Shown: positions 16,739 through 25,243 of the stretch, in pieces
Layout of the letters: each line of letters starts with the position of its first letter
Position numbering within the stretch: position 1 is the stretch's first letter
Assembly (NCBI RefSeq): GCF_010499245.1
Contig: NZ_JAAGOW010000001.1
Span: 3,472,001-3,536,000, forward strand
DNA length: 64,000 bases
Reading direction: 5' to 3'
Source of the DNA: Variovorax sp. WS11
Lineage (GTDB): Bacteria; Pseudomonadota; Gammaproteobacteria; Burkholderiales; Burkholderiaceae_C
Made by a program: the position numbers and the translations under genes
Notes under the pieces: model-generated
What the model was told of the DNA's origin: nothing
Seen by the model: the letters and a program-made list of their open reading frames with translations, nothing else
The model's database searches: none

Positions 16739-17698
16739 ATGAAACGTCGAGATCTCCTCATCGCGTCCGCCGCCGCCGTGCTGGCGGCCGGCGCCGCGCG
16801 CGCCCAGATCGGCGGCGCGCCGGTACGCATCCTGGTCGGCGCACCTGCCGGCGGTTCCACCGACACGCTGGCGCGCACCCTGGCCGCCAGCATGGGGCCG
16901 GTGCTGAACCGCCCGGTGATCGTCGAGAACCGGCCCGGCGCCGGCGGCAACATCGCCGCCGAGGCGGTGGCCAAGGCGGCGCCCGACGGCAACACGCTGC
17001 TGATGAGCTTCACCAGCCACGCGATCAACGCCACGCTCTACCCTCAGCTCCCCTTCGACCCGGTGAAGGACTTCAGCGCGCTGACCTGCGTCGCGACCTC
17101 GCCATCGGTGCTGGTGGCACATCCCTCGGTGCCGGCCAACAACGTGCGCGAGCTGATCGCGCTGGCCAAGGCCAAGCCGGGCCAGCTCAATTTCGCGATC
17201 GGCGGCATCGGCTCCTCGCTGCACATGGCGGGCGATGCCTTCAAGATGCAGTCGAACACCTTCATCGTGAACATTCCCTACCGCGGCACCGCGCCCGCCG
17301 TGCAGGACGTGCTGGCCGGCCAGGTGCAGCTGATGTTCGCGGCGGTGGGCAATGTGCAGGCACACATCAAGGCCGGCAAGCTCAAGGCGCTGGGCGTGAC
17401 CACGGCGAAGCGCCTGCCTTCGCTGCCCGAGGTGCAGGCCATCGCCGAGACGCTGCCCGGCTACGAGTCCAGCGCCTGGTTCGGCCTCTTCGGCCCGGGC
17501 GGCCTGCCGCCCGAGCTGGCGAAGCGCATCAGCGATGCCGCCCGGCAGGCCATCGCGCAACCCGAGATGCGCAGGCGCCTGGAGACCGAGGGCGCGATCC
17601 CCGTGGGCAATGCGCCCGAGCAGTTCTCGGCCTTCGTGCAGAGCGAGATCGTGCGCTGGGGCAAGGTCGTGAAATTCTCCGGAGCGAAGCCGGAATGA
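16739..17698 (+). CDS. Bug-type periplasmic solute-binding protein
   Basis: The 319-residue TctC/Bug protein has a signal peptide (MKRRDLLIASAAAVLAAGAARA), then VRILVGAPAGGSTDTLAR, IVENRPGAGGNIAAEAVA and PDGNTLLMSF, the standard marks. Bug proteins bind carboxylates and related acids. No TctA or TctB membrane genes lie nearby, as is usual for the many orphan Bug genes of this order, so it may act as a scavenger or sensor, or feed the LIV permease. AAGGAA precedes the ATG. Its TGA overlaps the next gene's ATG. Confidence 0.93.
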   Translation: MKRRDLLIASAAAVLAAGAARAQIGGAPVRILVGAPAGGSTDTLARTLAASMGPVLNRPVIVENRPGAGGNIAAEAVAKAAPDGNTLLMSFTSHAINATLYPQLPFDPVKDFSALTCVATSPSVLVAHPSVPANNVRELIALAKAKPGQLNFAIGGIGSSLHMAGDAFKMQSNTFIVNIPYRGTAPAVQDVLAGQVQLMFAAVGNVQAHIKAGKLKALGVTTAKRLPSLPEVQAIAETLPGYESSAWFGLFGPGGLPPELAKRISDAARQAIAQPEMRRRLETEGAIPVGNAPEQFSAFVQSEIVRWGKVVKFSGAKPE

Positions 17699-18969
17699 CC
17701 GCCGCCGCCCGTGCGCCGCAGACGCTGGCGCAGAAGCTGATCGCCCGCGCCTGCGGCCGCGCGCAGGTGGCGGTCGGCGAGATCGTGAGCTGCGGCGTGG
17801 ACCTCGCGATGTTCCACGACTCCTCCGGTCCGCGCCGGCTGCAGCCCATGCTCGAGGAGCTGGGCGCCGAGCTCTGGGACAAGTCGCGCGTGGTGCTGGT
17901 GATGGACCACTACGTGCCCGAGCGCGACGAGGATTCGCGCCGCATCGTGCGCATCGCGCGCGACTGGGCGCGCGACCAGGCGCTGCCCCATGTCTACGAC
18001 AGCCAGGGCATCTGCCACGTGGTGGTGCCGCAGCATGGCCACATCCGGCCCGGCATGCTGTGCGTGGGCGGCGATTCGCATTCGCCCACCGGCGGGGCCT
18101 TCGGTGCCTACATGTTCGGCGTGGGCAGCACCGAGATGCTGGGCGTGGTCGTCACCGGGCAGATCTGGCTGCGCGTGCCCGAGACCATCCGCCTGTGGTG
18201 GGACGGCGCCCTGCCGGCCGGCGTCACGGCCAAGGACATGATGCTGTCGATGATCGGCCGCTTCGGCATGAACGGCGGACGCTACCAGGCGGTGGAGTTC
18301 TGCGGACCGGCGGTGACGGCGCTGTCGATGCAGGAGCGCATGACGCTGTCGAACATGAGCGCCGAGCTGGGCGCGCAGGCCGGGCTGATCGCACCCGATG
18401 CAACCACCGCCGCCTTCCTGGCCGAGGCCGGCGTGCCGGCGGTGGACACCGCGCCCTGGTTCACCGATGCCGATGCGGCCTTCGAGCTGCACCGCTTCGA
18501 CGCCGCTGCACTGGAGCCGCAGGTCGCCGCGCCGCACAGCCCGGCCAATGCGCACGGCGTCAGCCGCGATGCCGGCACGCCGGTGGACGTGGCCTACATC
18601 GGCGCCTGCACCGGTGCCAAGCTGGATGACCTGCGCGCCGCGGCGCAGGTGCTGCGCGGGCGCAAGGTCGCGCCCGGCGTGCGCCTGATCGTGGCGCCCG
18701 CCAGCCTGCGCGACCAGGACCGTGCGCGCGAGGAGGGCGTGCTGCAGGTCCTGCTGGAGGCCGGTGCCGAGCTGTACCCGACGGCCTGCGGCGCCTGCTC
18801 CGGCTATGGCGACCCGCTGGGCGACGTCACCGTGATCTCCACCACCGCGCGCAACTTCAAGGGCCGCATGGGCTCGCCGAATGCGCAGGTGTACCTGGGC
18901 TCGCCCTACACCGTGGCCGCGTCGGCGCTGCGCGGGTGCGTGACCGATCCGCGGGAGGTGCTCGCATGA
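17695..18969 (+). CDS. Aconitase-family hydratase, large subunit (LeuC-like)
   Basis: The 424-residue Fe-S subunit belongs to the isopropylmalate/homoaconitate/maleate hydratase group. It has VVLVMDHYVPERDED, GGDSHSPTGGAFGAYMFGVGSTEM, and the three [4Fe-4S] ligands in IGACTGAK and PTACGACSGYG. It overlaps the bug gene by 4 bases and the small-subunit gene by 4. Its catabolic neighbours, and the absence of leuB or leuA, argue against leucine synthesis. Hydration of a maleate-type diacid, as in maleate or dimethylmaleate hydratase, would fit the lyase at the operon's end. Confidence 0.92.
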   Translation: MTAAARAPQTLAQKLIARACGRAQVAVGEIVSCGVDLAMFHDSSGPRRLQPMLEELGAELWDKSRVVLVMDHYVPERDEDSRRIVRIARDWARDQALPHVYDSQGICHVVVPQHGHIRPGMLCVGGDSHSPTGGAFGAYMFGVGSTEMLGVVVTGQIWLRVPETIRLWWDGALPAGVTAKDMMLSMIGRFGMNGGRYQAVEFCGPAVTALSMQERMTLSNMSAELGAQAGLIAPDATTAAFLAEAGVPAVDTAPWFTDADAAFELHRFDAAALEPQVAAPHSPANAHGVSRDAGTPVDVAYIGACTGAKLDDLRAAAQVLRGRKVAPGVRLIVAPASLRDQDRAREEGVLQVLLEAGAELYPTACGACSGYGDPLGDVTVISTTARNFKGRMGSPNAQVYLGSPYTVAASALRGCVTDPREVLA

Positions 18970-19466
18970 CCCATCGCGTCTGGCGCCTCCCCGCCGACAT
19001 CGACACCGATGCGCTCGCCCCCGGCCATGCGATGAAGCACGGCATCGACGTCATCGCGAAGCACTGCCTCGAAGCCGTGCGCCCGGAGTTTGCGCGCGAG
19101 GTGCGGCCGGGCGACGTGATCGTGGCCGGGCCCAACTTCGGCATCGGCTCCTCGCGCGAGCAGGCCGCGGCGGTGCTGGTGCAGCTGGGCGTGGCGGCGG
19201 TGATCGCGCCCTCGTACAGCGGCCTGTACTTCCGCAACGCCTTCAACCTCGGGCTGCTGCTCTTGACCTGCGCCGAGGCCGAATCGCTGCAGGAGGATGA
19301 GCAGGTCTCCCTGGATGTGGACCGGCCGGCCGTGCGCAGCGCCGATGGCCGCGTGCTCGCCTGCGAGCCGGTGCCGGCTTTCCTGATGGAGATGGTGCGT
19401 GCCGGAGGCCTGCTCGCGCAGCTGCGCCGGCGCTTCAAGGACCAACCCGACAAGGCTTCGACATGA
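18966..19466 (+). CDS. Aconitase-family hydratase, small subunit (LeuD-like)
   Basis: The 166-residue swivel subunit has ADIDTDALAPGHAMK near the N-terminus and the catalytic loop GPNFGIGSSREQAA; AVIAPSYSGLYFRNAFNLGL is the usual core. The ATG overlaps the large-subunit stop; the end overlaps hyuB. It pairs with the large subunit to form the active site. The 166-residue length is that of bacterial dedicated subunits. Confidence 0.93.
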   Translation: MTHRVWRLPADIDTDALAPGHAMKHGIDVIAKHCLEAVRPEFAREVRPGDVIVAGPNFGIGSSREQAAAVLVQLGVAAVIAPSYSGLYFRNAFNLGLLLLTCAEAESLQEDEQVSLDVDRPAVRSADGRVLACEPVPAFLMEMVRAGGLLAQLRRRFKDQPDKAST

Positions 19467-21151
19467 GCGACCCCACCCTCGACCCCGTTACCCTCGCCGT
19501 GCTCCGCGGCCGCCTCGAACAGGTGGCCGACGAGATGGACGCCACGCTCTACCGCAGCGCCTTCAACCCCATCATTGCCGAGGCGCACGACGCCTGCCAC
19601 GGCCTGTACGACGCGCAGTCCGGCGACACGCTGGTGCAGGGCAAGTCGGGCCTGCCGGTGTTCGTCGGCGCCATGGCCTTCGCGGTGCGCGCGACGGCGA
19701 AGGTGGCAGCTGCGCGCGGCGGCATGCAGGACGGCGACATCTGGATCAGCAACGACGCCTACGACGGCGGCACCCACGCCAACGACTTCAAGCTGGTGCG
19801 GCCTTTCTTCCGCCACGGCAAGCTCTACTGCCACATGGCCTCGGCCGCGCACTGGCACGACGTGGGCGGCGCGGTGCCCGGCAACTACAACCCAGCCGCC
19901 ACCGAGTGCTGGCAGGAGGCGGTGCAGATCCCGCCGGTGCGCATCGTGCGCGCAGGCCAGCTCGACCCCGACGTGCTCGCCATCCTGCGCGCCAACACCC
20001 GCCTGCCCGAGAGCCTGTGGGGCGACCTCAACGGCCAGCTGGCCGCGCTCGACCTGGGCGCCAGGCGGCTGCACGGCCTGCTCGACGAGTACGGCGATGC
20101 CCTGGTGCTGCAGGCCATGGGCGAGCTGCGCGGCCGCGCGCTGAAGCTGATGCGCTCGCACATCGCCTCGCTGCCCGACGGCCGCTACAGCTTCGAGGAC
20201 CTGCTGGACAACGACGGCATCACCCCCGAGCCGCTCACCATCGCGCTCGACATGACGGTGGCGGGCGACCGGCTGCGGCTGGACTTCTCGCGCAGCTCGC
20301 CGCAGTGCGCGGGGCCGGTCAACATCTCGCGGGCCACCGCGGTGGCGGCCTGCTACGTCGCGCTCAAGCACCTGTTCCCCGACGTGCCGGCCAATGCCGG
20401 CGTGCTGGACGCGGTGGACTTCGAGATCCCCGACCGCCTGGTGATCAGTGCCGAGCGGCCGCGCCCGATGGGCGGCTACACGGAAACGATCCTGCGCATG
20501 ATCGACGTGATCTTCAGCGCCGCCGCGCAGGCCGATCCGAAGCGCGCGGTGGCGCAGGCCTACGGCACCATCAATGCGCTGTCGATCGCGGGCCACCGCA
20601 GCGACGCGGGGCGCGAGGGCCAGCGCTGGGTGATGTTCAGCTTCTTCGGCGGCGGCCACGGGGCGCATTCGGGCGGCGATGGGTTGTCGCACGGCAATGC
20701 GCCGATCTCCACCGCGACCATTCCGCCGCTGGAGATCCTGGAGGCCGCGTACCCGGTGCGCTTCACCGAATGGTCGCTGCGCGCCGATTCGGGCGGCGAC
20801 GGCCAGCACCGCGGCGGCCTGGGCGCGGTCTACGAGATCGAGCTGCTGGAGAAGGACGCGGAGGTCTTCGTCTTCGGCGAGCGCGGCAGCTCGCCGCCCA
20901 AGGGCATCGCGGGCGGCGGCCCGGGCGCGCTGAACGTCTTCCGCTACGAGAACGAGGGCACCTGGCACGTGCCGCCCATGGTGTCGAAGATGCGCGGCAT
21001 CCGCCTCGCGCGCGGCGAGCGCGTGCGCCTGGAGACGCCGGGCGGCGGCGGCTGGGGCGCGCCGGCCGAGCGCCGGCCCGAGCAGCGCGAACGCGACCGG
21101 GACATGGGCTATGTGAGCGCCGAAGCCACCGGCCGGAAAGAAAGCGAATGA
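19463..21151 (+). CDS. hyuB: Hydantoinase/oxoprolinase family protein, B subunit
   Basis: The 562-residue HyuB-type subunit begins DPVTLAVLRGRLEQVADEM and contains FNPIIAEAHDACHGLYDA, WISNDAYDGGTHANDFKLV and GYTETILRMIDVIFSAAA, all typical. The C-terminal glycine-rich stretch TPGGGGWGAP is also a family mark. With HyuA it forms an ATP-dependent hydrolase for cyclic amides such as hydantoins or 5-oxoproline, or an acetone-carboxylase-like complex. Gene order B then A, with ATGA overlaps on both sides. Confidence 0.93.
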   Translation: MSDPTLDPVTLAVLRGRLEQVADEMDATLYRSAFNPIIAEAHDACHGLYDAQSGDTLVQGKSGLPVFVGAMAFAVRATAKVAAARGGMQDGDIWISNDAYDGGTHANDFKLVRPFFRHGKLYCHMASAAHWHDVGGAVPGNYNPAATECWQEAVQIPPVRIVRAGQLDPDVLAILRANTRLPESLWGDLNGQLAALDLGARRLHGLLDEYGDALVLQAMGELRGRALKLMRSHIASLPDGRYSFEDLLDNDGITPEPLTIALDMTVAGDRLRLDFSRSSPQCAGPVNISRATAVAACYVALKHLFPDVPANAGVLDAVDFEIPDRLVISAERPRPMGGYTETILRMIDVIFSAAAQADPKRAVAQAYGTINALSIAGHRSDAGREGQRWVMFSFFGGGHGAHSGGDGLSHGNAPISTATIPPLEILEAAYPVRFTEWSLRADSGGDGQHRGGLGAVYEIELLEKDAEVFVFGERGSSPPKGIAGGGPGALNVFRYENEGTWHVPPMVSKMRGIRLARGERVRLETPGGGGWGAPAERRPEQRERDRDMGYVSAEATGRKESE

Positions 21152-23208
21152 CAGCAGCAAATCAGAAAGCCGGCGGCGCGCTGGTGGTTGGCGTCGACGT
21201 GGGCGGCACCTTCACCGACCTGTTCGTGCTCGACGAGGCCGAGGGCACGGCCCGCATCGTCAAGGTGCCCTCGACCCGCGGCGAGGAAGCGCGCGGCTTC
21301 ATGAACGGCGTGGCGCGCGTGGCCGATTCGGCCGCGGCCATCGCGACCATCGTGCACGGCACCACCGTCGGCACCAACGCCTTGCTCGAACGCAAGGTCG
21401 CGAAGACCGGCATCCTCACCACGCAGGGCTTTCGCGACGTGCTGGAGATGCGCCGCCGCGACCGGCCGCAGACCTGGGGCCTGCGCGGCAGCTTCGTGCC
21501 GGTGGTGCCGCGCCGGCTGCGGCGCGAGGTGGACGAGCGCGTGCTGGCCGACGGCAGCATCCACACGCCGGTCGACCTCGACCAGGTGCGCGAAGAGGCG
21601 CGCACGCTGCTGGCCGAGGGCTGCGAGGCGATCTGCGTCTTCTTCATCAACACCTACGCCAATCCCGAGAACGAGCGGCGCGCGGTCGCCGCGGTACGCG
21701 AGCTCTGGCCGAATGCGCATGTGACTTCCGCCGCCGAGGTGCTGCCCGAGATCCGCGAGTTCGAGCGCTGCTCCACCGCCACCCTCAATGCCGCGCTGCA
21801 GCCGGTGGTGGGCAACTACCTCGAACGGCTCGAATCCGACCTGCGCGGCCAGGGCTTCAGCGGCGAGCTGCTGGTGGTGCAGAGCAACGGCGGCGTGATG
21901 TCGCGCGCCACCGCCGGCGAGCTGCCGGTGCGCACCGCGCTCTCGGGGCCGGCGGCCGGCGTGATCGCCTGCGCCGAGATCGCGCGCGCCGCGGGCTTCC
22001 CGAACGCGATCACCGGCGACATGGGCGGCACCTCCTTCGACGTCTCGCTGATCGCCAACGGCGAGGCCGCGCTGGCGGCGCAGACCGCGATCGACTTCGG
22101 CATGGTGATCCGCTCGCCGATGATCCAGATCGAGACCATCGGCGCCGGCGGCGGCTCCATCGCCTCGGTGGATGCCAGCGGCATGCTGCAGGTGGGGCCC
22201 GAGTCGGCCGGCAGCGTGCCCGGGCCGGCCTGCTACGGCCGCGGCAACCTGCGGCCCACGGTGACCGATGCCAATGTGCTGCTGGGCCGCATCGCGGCCG
22301 ACCGGCCGCTGGGCGGCGGGCTGCTGGCTGCACTGGATGCCGGCAAGGCGCGCGAGGCGATCGAGACCCATGTGGCGAAGCCGCTGGGGCTGGACGCGCA
22401 TGCCGCGGCGGAGGCCATCCTCACGGTCGCGAACGCGCGCATGGCCGGTGCGATCCGGCTGGTGTCGATCGAGCGCGGGCACGATCCGCGCCGCTTCGCC
22501 TACATGCCCTTCGGTGGCGGCGGCGCGCTGCATGTGTGCGCGATGATGCGCGAGGTCGGCGTGGCCATCGGCATCGTGCCGCGTTATCCGGGCGTCACCT
22601 CGGCGCTGGGCTGCGTGATCGCCGACATGCGGCACGACGCGGTGCAGACCCTCAACCGGCCGCTGGACGACCTCGACGTCGACGCCCTGCGGCAGCGCGT
22701 CGCCGAGCTGGCCGAGGGGTGTCAGCAGCGCCTCGACTCGGCCGGCGTGCGTTTCGAGCAGGTACGCGAAGTCGTTGCGCTCGACATGCTCTACGCCGGC
22801 CAGACCCACACGCTGCCGGTGCCGCTGCCCGGCGCCGAAGCGCTGACGCGTGAGAGCATCTGCGGCGCGTTCGAGGCCGCCTATGCCTCCGCTTTCGGTC
22901 GCGTGCTCGAAGGCATCGGCATCCGCGTGATGAACTTGCGCTATGCGCGCATCGGCGTGCGACCCAAGTTCGACTTGGCCGTGCTGGCGCCGGAAGGCGA
23001 GGGCAGCGTGGCGCCTCTGGGCACGCAGCGCGTGTTTCATCAGGGGCACTGGCACGAGGCGGTGCGCTACGCGCGGCTGGCGTTGCCGGTGGGCACGCGC
23101 ATCGAAGGGCCGGCGATCCTGGAGCAGGCCGACACCACCGTGTGGCTCGAGCCCGGCTTCCAGGCCGAGGTCGATGCCTTCGGCAACCTGCTGGTGAGGC
23201 TGGCATGA
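21148..23208 (+). CDS. hyuA: Hydantoinase/oxoprolinase family protein, A subunit
   Basis: The 686-residue ASKHA-fold ATPase subunit has phosphate-binding GVDVGGTFTDLFVLD, IVHGTTVGTNALLERK, the second phosphate loop GDMGGTSFDV and adenosine-region FGGGGALHVCAMM. It starts at the ATG overlapping the hyuB stop; the frame is open far upstream only as a shadow of hyuB. It should phosphorylate or activate the ring amide that HyuB hydrolyses. The substrate is not shown by sequence; the operon suggests a ring or amide precursor of a diacid. Confidence 0.93.
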   Translation: MTAANQKAGGALVVGVDVGGTFTDLFVLDEAEGTARIVKVPSTRGEEARGFMNGVARVADSAAAIATIVHGTTVGTNALLERKVAKTGILTTQGFRDVLEMRRRDRPQTWGLRGSFVPVVPRRLRREVDERVLADGSIHTPVDLDQVREEARTLLAEGCEAICVFFINTYANPENERRAVAAVRELWPNAHVTSAAEVLPEIREFERCSTATLNAALQPVVGNYLERLESDLRGQGFSGELLVVQSNGGVMSRATAGELPVRTALSGPAAGVIACAEIARAAGFPNAITGDMGGTSFDVSLIANGEAALAAQTAIDFGMVIRSPMIQIETIGAGGGSIASVDASGMLQVGPESAGSVPGPACYGRGNLRPTVTDANVLLGRIAADRPLGGGLLAALDAGKAREAIETHVAKPLGLDAHAAAEAILTVANARMAGAIRLVSIERGHDPRRFAYMPFGGGGALHVCAMMREVGVAIGIVPRYPGVTSALGCVIADMRHDAVQTLNRPLDDLDVDALRQRVAELAEGCQQRLDSAGVRFEQVREVVALDMLYAGQTHTLPVPLPGAEALTRESICGAFEAAYASAFGRVLEGIGIRVMNLRYARIGVRPKFDLAVLAPEGEGSVAPLGTQRVFHQGHWHEAVRYARLALPVGTRIEGPAILEQADTTVWLEPGFQAEVDAFGNLLVRLA

Positions 23209-23819
23209 GCGGGGATGCACGCATCGCGGCCGCGAAGACCGCGCTGGTCGTCATCGACCTGCAGAACGACTTCCTGGACCCGAAGGGCGCCTATGCGCGC
23301 GGCGGCGACAGCAACCCGGCGGCGGCCCCGCTGCCGGCGCGCGTGGCGACCGTGGCGCGCGCGCTCAAGGCCGGCGGCGGCATGGTCGCCGCGAGTCAGT
23401 TCACGCTATGGCCCGGGGCGGACGGCGGGCCCATGGTCTCGCCGCACCTCCTGGCCCTGCGGCCCTTTCTGCGCAAGGGCGACTTCGCGCCCGGCAGCTG
23501 GGGGCAGGCCAACGTCGACGGGCTCGCGGGCCTGGTCGACGTCACGGTCTGCAAGGTCGCGTACTCGGCCTTCTTCAACACCCAGCTCGACTGGGTGCTG
23601 CGCCGCGCGGGCATCGAGACCGTCGCCGTGTGCGGCATCGTCACCAACGGCGGCGTCGCCAGCACGGTGCGCGATGCCCACATGCGCGACTACCGCACGC
23701 TGGTGCTGGCCGATGGGTGCGCGGCCTTCGGCGAGGAACGGCACCAGACCTCGCTGGCCGACATGCGCAACGTGGCCGAGGTGATGGACTGCGCGGACTT
23801 CGTGCAGCGGCTCGCATGA
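23205..23819 (+). CDS. Isochorismatase-fold hydrolase lacking the usual catalytic cysteine
   Basis: A 204-residue member of the isochorismatase/nicotinamidase fold. The general base Asp is in VVIDLQNDFLD, and the Lys in CKVAYSAFFNT. The nucleophile motif reads GIVTNGGVASTVRDA: the position that is Cys in amidases (TSGCV, TNVCV) is Gly here. Isochorismatases such as PhzD also have Gly there and do not use a cysteine. So N-carbamoyl or maleamate amidase activity should not be assumed. Overlaps hyuA and the next gene by 4 bases each. Confidence 0.85.
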   Translation: MSGDARIAAAKTALVVIDLQNDFLDPKGAYARGGDSNPAAAPLPARVATVARALKAGGGMVAASQFTLWPGADGGPMVSPHLLALRPFLRKGDFAPGSWGQANVDGLAGLVDVTVCKVAYSAFFNTQLDWVLRRAGIETVAVCGIVTNGGVASTVRDAHMRDYRTLVLADGCAAFGEERHQTSLADMRNVAEVMDCADFVQRLA

Positions 23820-25243
23820 CGCAAAAAACCGAGGCGCCGCTGCGCCGCGTGCAGCGCGCGCCGCGGATCGACGCCGAGGCGCAGGCCCCTGTCGCGATCG
23901 TCGGCGCGGGCGCCTGCGGGTTGACGGCGGCGCTGATGCTGCATGACGCCGGCATCGACTGCGTGGTGCTGGAGCGCGATGAACAGCCGAGCGGGTCGAC
24001 GGCGTTGTCTTCCGGCTTCATTCCCGCGCCCGGCACGCGCGTGCAGCGCGAGCGCGGCGTCGACGACAGCCCCGAGCGCTTCGCCGCCGACATCCAGGCC
24101 AAGGCCCACGGCCGCGCGGCACCGGCGCTGGTGCGGGCCTACACCGAGGCCATCGGCCCGGCGCTCGATGCGCTGCAGGCGCGCCACGGGCTGCAGTGGA
24201 CGCTGCTCGACGGCTTCCTGTACCCGGGCCATGGCGTGCATCGCATGCACAGCCTGCCGCAGAAGACCGGCGCCGCGCTGATGGCGGCCTTGCAGGCGGC
24301 GGCGGACGCAGCCGGCATTCCGGTGCTGACGCAGGCGCTGGCCGAGACGCTGTGGCTCGACGACGCCGACCGCCTGATCGGCCTCGGCGTCCGCCGGCCC
24401 GACGGCCGCGAAGAGCGCATCGCCTGCGAGGCCCTGCTGCTCGCCTGCAACGGCTTCGGCGGCAACACGGCGATGGTGCGCGAGCTGCTGCCCGAGATGG
24501 CCGAGGCCACCTTCGGCGGGCATGTGGGCAACGACGGCAGCGCCATCCTCTGGGGCCGGGCGCTGGGCGCGCGGCTGCGCGACCTGGGCGGCTACCAGGG
24601 CCACGGCTCCTGGGTCACGCCGCAGGGCGCGTTGATGTCGTGGGCCGTGATGATGGAGGGCGGCGTGCAGCTCAACCGCGAGGGCCGGCGCTTCCACGAC
24701 GAGACCCAGGGCTATTCCGAGGCCGCGGTGAAGGTGCTGGCCCAGCCGGGTGGCGTCGCCTGGAACGTGTTCGATGCGCCGCTGCTGGCGCTGGCGCGCG
24801 AGTTCCCCGATTTCCGCGAAGCCGAAGCGGCCGGTGCCTTGCGCCGCTGCGACACCGTGGCGCAACTGGCCGCGTGCATCGGCTGCAATGCGGCGGCGCT
24901 GCAGGCCACGCTCGACGCCTTGCACCGTATCGATCCGCAGCCGGACGGCCGCGTGTTCCAGCGCGCTCTCGCTGCGCCGTACTTCGCGGTCAAGGTCACG
25001 GGCGCGCTGTTCCACACCCAGGGCGGCCTCGACGTCGCGCCCGACATGCGGGTGCTGCGCGCGGATGGCAGCGCCTTGCCCAATCTGCTGGCCGCGGGCG
25101 GCGCGGCCGGCGGCGTCTCGGGCGATGCGGTCTGGGGTTATCTCTCGGGCAACGGGCTCCTGAGCGCGGTCGCCGGCGGCGCCATCGCGGCGCGCACGGC
25201 GGCGGCGCTCGTCGACAAAGGAAGGAACGACCATGGCGAATGA
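23816..25243 (+). CDS. FAD-dependent dehydrogenase, fumarate-reductase flavoprotein family
   Basis: The 475-residue soluble flavoprotein has the Rossmann motif VAIVGAGACGLTAALML, SGSTALSSGFIPAPG, and the C-terminal FAD segment LLAAGGAAGGVSGDAVWGY. The family includes fumarate reductases, 3-ketosteroid dehydrogenases and tricarballylate dehydrogenase TcuA. No signal peptide or heme-binding CXXCH was seen. In this operon it could oxidise a succinate-type acid to the unsaturated acid that the LeuC/LeuD-like hydratase takes. Substrate inferred. It overlaps the lyase gene by 11 bases. Confidence 0.88.
   Translation: MTQKTEAPLRRVQRAPRIDAEAQAPVAIVGAGACGLTAALMLHDAGIDCVVLERDEQPSGSTALSSGFIPAPGTRVQRERGVDDSPERFAADIQAKAHGRAAPALVRAYTEAIGPALDALQARHGLQWTLLDGFLYPGHGVHRMHSLPQKTGAALMAALQAAADAAGIPVLTQALAETLWLDDADRLIGLGVRRPDGREERIACEALLLACNGFGGNTAMVRELLPEMAEATFGGHVGNDGSAILWGRALGARLRDLGGYQGHGSWVTPQGALMSWAVMMEGGVQLNREGRRFHDETQGYSEAAVKVLAQPGGVAWNVFDAPLLALAREFPDFREAEAAGALRRCDTVAQLAACIGCNAAALQATLDALHRIDPQPDGRVFQRALAAPYFAVKVTGALFHTQGGLDVAPDMRVLRADGSALPNLLAAGGAAGGVSGDAVWGYLSGNGLLSAVAGGAIAARTAAALVDKGRNDHGE

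Noticed and set aside
16739..17698. Complete tripartite tricarboxylate transporter
   Set aside because: Only the binding protein is present; no TctA or TctB genes lie in the window.
17695..19466. Leucine biosynthesis leuCD
   Set aside because: No leuA or leuB nearby, and all neighbours are transport or catabolic genes under a GntR regulator.
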